The notes beneath the pieces were generated by a model. That model saw nothing but the letters and a program-made list of their open reading frames with translations. It ran no database searches and had not been told where the DNA came from. DNA of 64,000 bases from Acidiluteibacter sp963716125 (GTDB taxonomy: Bacteria; Bacteroidota; Bacteroidia; Flavobacteriales_E; Vicingaceae), in contig OY970294.1 in the NCBI GenBank assembly GCA_963716125.1, forward strand, positions 62,001-126,000, given 5' to 3'. Shown in pieces: positions 9,528 through 17,290 of this stretch. The stretch's first letter is position 1. Each line of letters begins with the position of its first letter. Position numbers and translations under genes: made by a program.

Positions 9528-9788
9528 ATGATGCAATACAAAATGAAAGAATACATTCAAAAGAATAAGAATATAGCCAATATTATTAAAGGAAGTCTAA
9601 AGATAAACTACCGTCCTCTTGCTAATACTGCGCTTTATGATATTTGTGATTTAAGTGGTTCAATATTAAAATCAGGCAAGTTTGAGGAAGGAAATACTTT
9701 TGATATATCCTTTTTGAGAAGAGGAATGTATATGCTGTATATTATTGATTGTGATAAGGTTTTAAAAGAAAGATTTAGCTATAGCTAG
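9528..9788 (+). CDS. Orphan T9SS type A sorting-tail-like small protein
   Basis: 86 residues. The second half (YDICDLSGSILKSGKFEEG, then NTFDISFLRRGMYMLYIID and KVLKERFSYS) follows the pattern of the C-terminal sorting domain of T9SS cargo: a 'y.i.dl.G..l.sg' strand, 'n..dIs.L..G.Y.l.I', then a basic last strand. There is neither a cargo domain nor a signal peptide, and the frame is closed upstream at 9468, so it is not simply a missed N-terminus. It could be a remnant of a larger cargo gene, a domain donor or a cytoplasmic small protein. Three in-frame ATGs (9528, 9531, 9543) are possible starts. It overlaps the end of hemW by 14 bases on the opposite strand. Confidence 0.55.
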   Translation: MMQYKMKEYIQKNKNIANIIKGSLKINYRPLANTALYDICDLSGSILKSGKFEEGNTFDISFLRRGMYMLYIIDCDKVLKERFSYS

Positions 9789-10914
9789 ATTCATCCAAAT
9801 AAAATAATTCAGAGATTACTTTATCGGCAATGTTCATCCCCATTGAATTGAGCTGAAACCCAACTTTATTTTTTGTAACAAATGACTCAATATGATTGAG
9901 TTGCTTTCCAATCGAATGGATATATTTTTCATCAAAATTCTTTTGAATATACTCATAATTCACTCCCCATTTTGTTCGGAGAGCCGTCATTAAATATTCA
10001 TTAAATCGATCGCTTTCTTTCAGTATTTCCATTTCATAATAGGTCACATCTTCGTTTACGCCTTTAATATACTGCGCATTATTTCTAATGTTCCATTGTC
10101 GACTTATCCCATCAAAAGAATGAGCCGATGGCCCAACTCCTAAATATTTAGCAGCCTTCCAATAATTAGTATTGTGTTTAGAGTAGTTTTTACTTTTAGA
10201 AAAATTAGAGATCTCATATTGCTCAAAACCATAATCTTTAACCATCTTCTTCAACATCTCAAAATGACGAATTGATTTTTCTTCATCCAAAGGTTTGTAC
10301 TTCCCTTTCAGAATAAAGTTGCTCAAAGCAGTCTTGTCTTCCACTGTAAGACAATAAGCCGAAAGATGATTAATGCCAGAATTTAATGCTTTCTCAATAT
10401 TTTTTTGCCAATTCTCATCTGAAAGTGTACTTCCTCCATAAATTAAATCAATACTCAAATCTTTAAAACCTTCTTCAAGGCAATTATTGATAACAATATT
10501 AGCTTCTTCAGCATTGTGAGCCCGATTCATATATTTTAAATCCTCATCAAAAAAAGATTGAATTCCAATACTTAATCGATTAATTCCAGACGCTTTAAGC
10601 TCCTTTATTTTTGATATTTTCAAATCGTCAGGATTGGCTTCTAAAGTAATTTCAACTGTTGAACTGATTTGAAATAGCTTACCTATTTCAGATAATATAG
10701 ATTGTATTTCATTAATATCCAACAAAGAAGGAGTTCCTCCCCCAAAATAAATTGTTTCAATTATTTCATTGTTCAGATATTCCTTTCGTTGATTCAACTC
10801 CAATAAAATAGCCTCCACAAGTGCCGACTTATTTTTTAAAGAAGTAGAAAAATGAAAATCGCAATAATAGCAAGCTTGTTTACAAAAGGGAATGTGAATG
10901 TATATTCCTGCCAT
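9775..10914 (-). CDS. hemW: Radical SAM HemW-type protein (haem chaperone / HemN-like)
   Basis: 379 residues. The radical SAM cluster motif is at C11-x3-C15-x2-C18 (FCKQACYYCDF), followed by FGGGTPSLL for SAM binding. The extra Cys adjoining the cluster typical of true HemN is absent (CDFHFS), and length and sequence fit the HemW branch, which binds haem rather than oxidising coproporphyrinogen. The start overlaps the end of the upstream histidine kinase by 35 bases, so the two are translationally coupled. Confidence 0.9.
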   Translation of the reverse strand: MAGIYIHIPFCKQACYYCDFHFSTSLKNKSALVEAILLELNQRKEYLNNEIIETIYFGGGTPSLLDINEIQSILSEIGKLFQISSTVEITLEANPDDLKISKIKELKASGINRLSIGIQSFFDEDLKYMNRAHNAEEANIVINNCLEEGFKDLSIDLIYGGSTLSDENWQKNIEKALNSGINHLSAYCLTVEDKTALSNFILKGKYKPLDEEKSIRHFEMLKKMVKDYGFEQYEISNFSKSKNYSKHNTNYWKAAKYLGVGPSAHSFDGISRQWNIRNNAQYIKGVNEDVTYYEMEILKESDRFNEYLMTALRTKWGVNYEYIQKNFDEKYIHSIGKQLNHIESFVTKNKVGFQLNSMGMNIADKVISELFYLDESSYS

Positions 10915-12433
10915 TTTGGTTGGTGAGTTTATTTAAAACGATTCTGAAAGTAGTTCCTTTATCTATCTCAGTTTGTTTTACAAATATTTTTCCTGAATGA
11001 TAGTTTTCAATGATTCTTTTGGTCAAAGATAAGCCTAAACCCCAACCTCTTTTCTTAGTTGTAAACCCAGGTTCAAAAATGGTTTTTTTCTTGCTTTTTG
11101 ACATTCCTTTTCCACTATCTGTAATATCTATATAAACATATTGAGTTTGATCAATTACGTTAATATTAATATTTCCATTGCCTTCCATAGCATCAACCGC
11201 ATTTTTAATTATATTTTCCAATACCCATTCGAAAAGTGGAACATTTAAGGATGCAATAACCTCATCTTTATCAGAAGTAGTGTATGAAAAGATTACTTTT
11301 TTAGAAACTCTTGATTTTAGATAGGATAGAGAATTTTCTATTACTTCATTTAAGTTTTCTTGGTCTAGTGATGGAACTGATCCAATCTTAGAAAAACGCT
11401 CAGTTATAGTCTCTAATCGCTTCACATCTTTGGACATTTCATCTAAGGTTTGCTCATCTACCTTTTTCATTTTTAGCACTTCAAGCCATGCTAAAAGAGA
11501 AGAAAGCGGTGTGCCTAATTGGTGAGCCGTCTCTTTTGACATTCCTACCCATACTTGGTTTTGCTCCACTTTTCTAGCTGTGCTAAAAAGATAATAAGCA
11601 ATCAATAAAAATAGACCAATAATACTTATTTGAATGTATGGATAGATTTTTAATTGCTTTAGTAGATAAGAATCAGCATAATAAATATAATTAATATCTC
11701 CATTTCCAATATTAATCTCAATTGGTGTATTTTCCGCCTCCATCTCTCTAATTTTTTGATGGATAAAATTAGAATCTTTTGATTTAGTGGAATCTATATT
11801 TCCATAAGCGATAACGTCCTTTCTAGAACTATCCGTATAAATTACAGGAACAGAAGCCGAATTTATAATAATATCAGAATTTAATGATGCTATCTGATTT
11901 TGAAGTACATTTCGCAGTTCAGAAAAAATCTTAGATTCTTTATAATATAAAAAATTCTTGTCATTTTTAGAAAATGCAATTTCAATCGGAGTGTTTTGAG
12001 CTTTAAGCGCCCTTAACTCAACTTGCAATAAGTGGGTGTCTTTGATAATAGAGTCAGCAAAATTTTTAGTGGAAATAACTTTGCCATTTTTATCCGTTAA
12101 AATTACTGGAATATTATTATTACTGAATAATATTTGAGTGTAAAAACTCAAGTCTTCATCTATATCTGACGTAATTACTCTTTTATTAGCCTCACCCCAA
12201 ATTTCTACTCTTTTTCGTTCTTCTTCTCCTATTTTATAAAAAAGTTCATTGGTATAATTCACCAATTCAGCCTTTTTCACAATTGCTTCAGCCCAAGATT
12301 TGACTTTTAATTTTTCTTCGGATGCAATTTTATTCACCAATATATTGGTGTACCATAATGATACAAGAATGATAAGAGCTGCAACTACTGCAAGACCGTA
12401 TTTCCACCGCTGCTTTTTTGAATATATGTTCAA
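10880..12433 (-). CDS. Membrane sensor histidine kinase
   Basis: 517 residues. TM helix about 13-32, a long extracytoplasmic sensor region, second TM about 265-285 (YIQISIIGLFLLIAYYLF), then the H-box ETAHQLGTPLSSLLAW with the phosphoacceptor His304, N-box ENIIKNAVDAMEGNG, G1 DSGKGM and G2 KKRGWGLGLSLTKRIIE. No response regulator is adjacent, so the partner is elsewhere. The HQLGTPLSS H-box is the form common in Bacteroidota kinases. It sits between the small charged gene upstream and hemW downstream in one minus-strand operon. Confidence 0.92.
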   Translation of the reverse strand: MNIYSKKQRWKYGLAVVAALIILVSLWYTNILVNKIASEEKLKVKSWAEAIVKKAELVNYTNELFYKIGEEERKRVEIWGEANKRVITSDIDEDLSFYTQILFSNNNIPVILTDKNGKVISTKNFADSIIKDTHLLQVELRALKAQNTPIEIAFSKNDKNFLYYKESKIFSELRNVLQNQIASLNSDIIINSASVPVIYTDSSRKDVIAYGNIDSTKSKDSNFIHQKIREMEAENTPIEINIGNGDINYIYYADSYLLKQLKIYPYIQISIIGLFLLIAYYLFSTARKVEQNQVWVGMSKETAHQLGTPLSSLLAWLEVLKMKKVDEQTLDEMSKDVKRLETITERFSKIGSVPSLDQENLNEVIENSLSYLKSRVSKKVIFSYTTSDKDEVIASLNVPLFEWVLENIIKNAVDAMEGNGNININVIDQTQYVYIDITDSGKGMSKSKKKTIFEPGFTTKKRGWGLGLSLTKRIIENYHSGKIFVKQTEIDKGTTFRIVLNKLTNQNGRNIHSHSLL

Positions 12434-12496
12434 ATTCTCTTCTTTCTAATGTTCATAATTGACGAAATAGCCTTTCAATTAGTTGTCTTCAACTAT

Positions 12497-12718
12497 TTAT
12501 TTTTCAAATTCATCTTTATTCGGTTCTGCAATTTTATCCATAAATTTTCCAAAACCACTTTTTTTCTCTTCTTTCTTCTTCTTTTCTTCTTCTATTGTAT
12601 TGTTTCCTTTATTAGAATTAGACTTTTTCTCTTCTTCCCATTCCATTTCAAATGGCGATTGATTGTTTGATTTTTTTGGAATACTATTAAGGGTAGTATC
12701 TTTTTTAAATAGAACCAA
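12497..12718 (-). CDS. Small highly charged protein, unknown function
   Basis: 73 residues, almost entirely Lys, Glu, Asn and Ser (EEEKKKKEEKKSGFGKFMDKIAEPNKDEF), probably disordered. The minus frame is preferred over the overlapping plus-strand ORF because its start overlaps the asmA-like stop by 14 bases and its stop lies 63 bases before the kinase start, which is normal operon geometry. No homologue is known to me. Confidence 0.5.
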   Translation of the reverse strand: MVLFKKDTTLNSIPKKSNNQSPFEMEWEEEKKSNSNKGNNTIEEEKKKKEEKKSGFGKFMDKIAEPNKDEFEK

Positions 12719-15167
12719 ATTCTTCTTTTAATAAAGATTTTAAAACCTTCTTTTCTTCCTTAAATTCTTCTTTCCAGTAGGTTTTTAAAGCATCTAAGTC
12801 ATAACTAATAATTGGATTATCTACCGTTCCAGTCATTTTTATAAATAGTTGCGTTTTACCTAAACCATCATCTTCTATTCGTCCAAATTCTGATTGTTGA
12901 CGCCGCGCTTTCTTCACTTTATTCCCTAGAATATCATCCAACATTAATCGAATATGATAGTTGATTTCATTGTTAAAAGTATGACTCCCTTCTAATCTCA
13001 AATTTAATGCTGAGGAATTAATATCAAAAGCTGGAATAAATATTCTTTCATTTTTTATGACAATTTGATTACTTAAAGTTGCAAATTTAATATGCTTTAA
13101 TTCGCTCAAAGATATGTAATTAGACAATGATTCTAAAGGCGAGAAATTGATTAATTCTCCTTGGTTTATTTGTAAATCCGCTTGAGCTTCTATCGATTTA
13201 GGGTTTAAGTTCAGCGACTTATCCCATTCAGTATAGATTTGCAATTCGCAATTGGCTATTCCTTTTAAATTTTCAGAAGTTAAAGTTTGTTGCCCGAAAT
13301 TTCCAAAATCATTAAATAAATCAGTAATCGATATTTCATTAAAACGAGCATTGGTAGAAATAATTACTTTGTCTTTTGCTTTAGCATTTACTAATAAATT
13401 ACCTTCTGCCTTTCCTTTCATTGTGTTAAAAGAAACATTTGTGGCTCTTAAAACTTCATCTTGTAAACTAAATGACCCCTTACTTTTTGAAAAACTAAAT
13501 TTTCTAAAAGATAAGCTATCTATTTGGCTATCTAAATAAACCTTCAATAATGGTGAGAAGTTTAATCGATAAGTAGAATCTGAAGTCGATTTATCATCCG
13601 TTAAAAGTAATTCATCCAAAAAGATTCTTTTTGACCTTAAACTAGCATCAACATATAATTTCTCATTATCAGAAAATAAATAGGAAATTAAATTTTGGAA
13701 TAATCCATTGATTAAAAAGTCACTACGGGATATATTTCCATTCAAATTATAAGCTCTAATATCATTATTTTTTATTTCTAATGTTCCACTTATGTTATTG
13801 TAAATTTGAGGTTTGCCATTCACTTTAAAATTAACTCCCAATAAAATAATCTCACCCTGGGTTTTTGCTTTTTTCCAATCGTCTAAACTCAACTGACTTA
13901 AATTTGCAACTCTGCCTTCTGTCTTTAATTGTACATTTACTTCGCCTTCAGCATTTTCAATTTGCTTATACTCCATAAAGGCAATCAATTCATCCAAATA
14001 AAGCTTTAAATTGCCATTAAATTGAAAAAATGGATCATTAAAGTCATTAATTTTTAATGCACCACTAATATTTCCTTTCCCAAATTTTGCATTCAAATTA
14101 GAAATAGAAACAGTAGATGTTCTTAATGAATTTTCTGCACCATTATTGTAATTTCCATCCAATGAGATTTGATTTAATGCAATGTTAGAAGCTTGATGGA
14201 TAAAAGAGGCATCATTTACAGAAAAGTTAAATTTCAAGCTTGGACTTTCCAAATCATTTATATTTCCCTTAATCAGTCCATTCAAACTAATATTTCCATC
14301 TATCTGATAAGACTCAAGAGTATTTTTTTGCTCTTCGGTTAATAAATTTATCAATTGCGGCATTTCTATTGATTCACTCTTGATGGTTATATCAGTATAA
14401 AATGATTCAGAAGAGTTTTTAAATCCTCCATTCAATAAAAATTGAAGTCCACTGTAATTCAGCTTAGCATTTTTAAAAGTGTAAGCTTCCTTTTTTGTAT
14501 CTACAGATAAAACTGCACTGAGTTTCATGGATTGATTTTGACCAAAAATTGTTGTGTTTTGTCGATAAGTATTTAAATAAGTGTCAGATTCAAAATTTAA
14601 ATCAAATTGATCAGCAGTAAACTCTCCTTTTAAGTTAAGATGGTAAAATCGATTACTAAAAAGTATATTTTTTGCATCATTGGTATATTTAAAATCTACA
14701 TTTTTGAACTGAACTGCTTTCAAAGAAATATTAATTTCTTTAGAAGTACTCCCAGAAGTATCTTCTTTCCAAAAAATATAATTCTCTTCGCCAAACTTAT
14801 CAATTTCAAGATTTACACTTCCTTCTTCAAAACTTAGTTCTTTTAAAACGTACTTTTTATTAATCAATTTCCATATATCAAATTCCATGAAAATGGATTT
14901 CATAAAAAATAAAGTATCTTTCTTGGTTGACTCTGAAGCACCATAAGCCAAAACATTTTTAAACTCTAAGGATGCGGATGGAAATCTTTTAATAAAACTA
15001 AAATCAAGCTGCTCTACTTTAATTTCAGTTTTTACATATTTATTAACTGAATTTACTGCATACAATTTTACCTCATCCTCAAATAGATATGCCAAACCAA
15101 TTGCCAAGCCTATTAGCGCGATAAAAATGATAAGAATACGAATTGCGATTTTTTTAATTCGTTGCAT
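12705..15167 (-). CDS. AsmA-like inner-membrane protein
   Basis: 820 residues with one N-terminal TM helix (IAIRILIIFIALIGLAIGLAYLF) and a long periplasmic beta-rich body. FPSASLEFKNVLAYG near residue 60 and the final segment LEGSHTFNNEINYHIRLML are typical of the AsmA/TamB-like lipid-bridge superfamily, where the family role is outer-membrane lipid homeostasis. It is the first gene of the minus-strand run asmA / small protein / kinase / hemW. An IS1595-type copy is inserted with its target duplication ending 9 bp upstream of the start codon, so the native promoter has been displaced. Confidence 0.85.
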   Translation of the reverse strand: MQRIKKIAIRILIIFIALIGLAIGLAYLFEDEVKLYAVNSVNKYVKTEIKVEQLDFSFIKRFPSASLEFKNVLAYGASESTKKDTLFFMKSIFMEFDIWKLINKKYVLKELSFEEGSVNLEIDKFGEENYIFWKEDTSGSTSKEINISLKAVQFKNVDFKYTNDAKNILFSNRFYHLNLKGEFTADQFDLNFESDTYLNTYRQNTTIFGQNQSMKLSAVLSVDTKKEAYTFKNAKLNYSGLQFLLNGGFKNSSESFYTDITIKSESIEMPQLINLLTEEQKNTLESYQIDGNISLNGLIKGNINDLESPSLKFNFSVNDASFIHQASNIALNQISLDGNYNNGAENSLRTSTVSISNLNAKFGKGNISGALKINDFNDPFFQFNGNLKLYLDELIAFMEYKQIENAEGEVNVQLKTEGRVANLSQLSLDDWKKAKTQGEIILLGVNFKVNGKPQIYNNISGTLEIKNNDIRAYNLNGNISRSDFLINGLFQNLISYLFSDNEKLYVDASLRSKRIFLDELLLTDDKSTSDSTYRLNFSPLLKVYLDSQIDSLSFRKFSFSKSKGSFSLQDEVLRATNVSFNTMKGKAEGNLLVNAKAKDKVIISTNARFNEISITDLFNDFGNFGQQTLTSENLKGIANCELQIYTEWDKSLNLNPKSIEAQADLQINQGELINFSPLESLSNYISLSELKHIKFATLSNQIVIKNERIFIPAFDINSSALNLRLEGSHTFNNEINYHIRLMLDDILGNKVKKARRQQSEFGRIEDDGLGKTQLFIKMTGTVDNPIISYDLDALKTYWKEEFKEEKKVLKSLLKEEFGSI

Positions 15168-15175
15168 GCTTGTTT

Positions 15176-15183
15176 AACGAAAA
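15176..15183. repeat. Left 8-bp target-site duplication of IS copy 1
   Basis: AACGAAAA, repeated exactly at 16257-16264 on the other side of the element. An 8-bp duplication is characteristic of the IS1595 family. Confidence 0.9.
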
Positions 15184-16256
15184 GGCTCTAGTTTAGCACT
15201 GCGTTGATAATAGTGTTTTATAGTTTGGTTGGATTTGAACAAAGCGCTCCAGAGCTCCCGCAACAACTATCTGCTTTGCGAAAGCAAGGGTAATATCCTT
15301 GTTTGATTTTATTTTTTCTTTTATAATATGCCAATTTAGGTATTGTTGCAGGTATTTAGTAGACACGCCCCAGAATGTATTTCCAATCCACTTCTTTATT
15401 TTATTGTGCGTTGAGTTTACATGCTGTACATGAAACGCTCCTTTTACTCTTTCTCCCCTGGAAACATTTACCGGATGAAACTCAATTTTGGTGTCTTTAG
15501 CGAAGCCTTTATAACTGTGGTGAGAATCACTACACAAAATTGTGCTCCCTTTTTTTATGCGATTGCCAATAGCATTTTTAATATCAATCTTTCTAATCCG
15601 TCCAAGTGTAGCTACACTCAGATTTAGCATTGACTTTCTGTCTTGAGTCACGATGACCGCAACCTGATCATTGCTTACACCCCTTTTGCTTGACTTACCG
15701 CCTCTTTTCCTTGGTTCTCGATTTTTAACCTTCATCCCTTTTTCAGATTTGAGGAAAAAGGTCTCATCACTTTCTGTGATACCAATGAAGGGCTCTCCGT
15801 CATCTGCGTCAACTGAAGACAATATCTTGTGGCGCCAATCAAAGGCTGTTTTCTTATTAATACCCAAAATCGAAACAATTTTGTCAAGAACTTTTTTCTT
15901 CAACCATTAGTTTAAGATAATCAACAATCTTGTCTTTTCTTTGCAGCCCTGCCATCCAAGTACCTGTATACTCCGTAAAACTTCTTTGGCAAGACTTGCA
16001 TTTGTAGCGCTGTGCTCCTTTGTCAATCCCAAAACGAACATACTTAGAATGAGAACAATGAGGACAGGCTCCGAGTTTGTTATTAAACTCATGCTGACGT
16101 GAAACAATCGCAGACAGGTTAATCTCTTTAGTTGAATCTTCAATCTCCTTCAACAAACGCTCACGTTGTTTAATTGGCAGAGAGAGTATTTGGTCTTTAA
16201 GCTTTTCTGTTTTCATACACACAATATACAAATAATAGCTGAATTAAACTAGAGCC
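15184..16256 (-). mobile_element. IS1595-family insertion sequence, copy 1 (transposase frameshifted)
   Basis: 1073 bp bounded by inverted ends GGCTCTAGTTTA / TAAACTAGAGCC and flanked by the perfect 8-bp duplication AACGAAAA. It is one base longer than copy 2 (22278-23349, 1072 bp) and otherwise almost identical. The perfect duplication shows this is a clean, recent insertion. Confidence 0.93.
15193..16216 (-). pseudogene. IS1595-family transposase, broken by a single-base insertion
   Basis: Same protein as the intact copy 2 but split in two frames: an N-terminal part with the zinc ribbon (CPHCSHSKY...CKSCQRSF) ending EEKSS*, and a C-terminal DDE part. At 15889-15892 copy 1 reads AGTTCTTGAC where copy 2 reads AGTCTTGAC. 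The only other coding difference noticed is QDR versus QDK. This is not programmed frameshifting, because the sister copy is a single ORF. The most likely original start is the ATG corresponding to MKTEKLKDQ. Confidence 0.9.
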
Positions 16257-16264
16257 AACGAAAA
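16257..16264. repeat. Right 8-bp target-site duplication of IS copy 1
   Basis: AACGAAAA, identical to 15176-15183. Confidence 0.9.
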
Positions 16265-16269
16265 TTAAA

Positions 16270-17187
16270 TTAGCTTGTTGTTTTAGATTTTGAATTGGGC
16301 AATCGCATCAAAATGTTTAATTCTTCTTGAGTTAAATGCCTCCAAGTTCCACGAGGTAGATCCTTTTTGGTTAAACCTGCAAAATAAACCCGATCCAATT
16401 TTGAAACTTCGTATCCTAACTTATCAAACATTCGCTGAATAATTCCATTTTTTGAAGAGACTATTTCTATTCCTACTTCTTTTTTATCATTACCTACATA
16501 GACAACTTCTTCACATTGAGATATTCCATCTTCAAGCTCTACACCTTCCACTAACTTTTTCATATCATCACCATGCAATTTTTTGTCTAATCCTACATGG
16601 TATATATTTTTCATTCCATTGCGAGGATTATTTAGTTTTCTGCTCAAATCGCTATCATTGGTTAATAACAATATACCTGTAGAAGCTCTAGATAATTTTC
16701 CAACAGGCGCAACCCTTTCTTTACATGCTTTTGATATTAAATCAATTACAGTTTTTCTGCCTTTAGGATCAAATTCTGCACAAACAAAATCTTTCGGTTT
16801 GTTAAGTAAAACATAACGCTTGGTATCTTTTTTAATCTTAGTTCCTTCATAGCTAACTTCATCACCTATCATCACTTTAGTACCCAATTCGGTTACTACT
16901 TTTCCGTTGATAGTTACTGTACCAGCGATAATTAAAGTATCTGCATCTCTTCTTGTTGCTACTCCTGCATTGGCTAAATACCTATTTAAACGAATTCCTT
17001 CTGCCTCCGTTCTTGGTCTATTTGGAGCAGCCTTTTTAAATGGCGTAGGATTTCTTCTGCCTTTATTAAAAGGTTTTGAATCAGTTTTAGGCAAAGAATC
17101 TTTAGTGATTTTACTAGATTCATTTTTTGTCCTAGATTTTCCATCTCGCTTTCCTTTTCCTTCGTTTTTGGCGTCGTTTTTTCTCAT
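16270..17187 (-). CDS. RsuA/RluB-family pseudouridine synthase homologue lacking the catalytic Asp
   Basis: 305 residues: a basic, disordered N-terminus (about 1-65), an S4 RNA-binding domain (IRLNRYLANAGVATRRDADTLI, about 66-125), then the RsuA-type catalytic fold. The family's active-site motif is GRLDxxTxGLLLLTNDG, whose Asp is essential. Here it reads GKLSRASTGILLLTNDSDL, with Ser166 (codon TCT, 16690-16692) in the Asp position. The rest of the fold is well kept and the gene is otherwise intact, so it may be an RNA-binding paralogue without isomerase activity, unless the base is a sequencing error (GAT to TCT would need more than one change, which argues against that). The IS element ends 5 bp past the stop-side target duplication. 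Confidence 0.85.
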   Translation of the reverse strand: MRKNDAKNEGKGKRDGKSRTKNESSKITKDSLPKTDSKPFNKGRRNPTPFKKAAPNRPRTEAEGIRLNRYLANAGVATRRDADTLIIAGTVTINGKVVTELGTKVMIGDEVSYEGTKIKKDTKRYVLLNKPKDFVCAEFDPKGRKTVIDLISKACKERVAPVGKLSRASTGILLLTNDSDLSRKLNNPRNGMKNIYHVGLDKKLHGDDMKKLVEGVELEDGISQCEEVVYVGNDKKEVGIEIVSSKNGIIQRMFDKLGYEVSKLDRVYFAGLTKKDLPRGTWRHLTQEELNILMRLPNSKSKTTS

Positions 17188-17290
17188 TTGTCCTTGAATT
17201 TGGTAACAAATTTAGGTATTAATTGATTGCTTCCATTTATAAGGTAAAAAGAATTAAAATGTTTGATACTAAATCGTTTTTGCTTGAATC

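Noticed and set aside
12449..12670. Plus-strand ORF rich in Phe and Leu opposite the small charged protein
   Set aside because: It is the complement of a Lys/Glu-rich minus-strand ORF that fits the operon by its overlap with the asmA-like gene; its composition is an artefact of that.
15884..16231. Two-ORF transposase with programmed frameshift
   Set aside because: The near-identical second copy is a single uninterrupted ORF; the difference is one inserted base.
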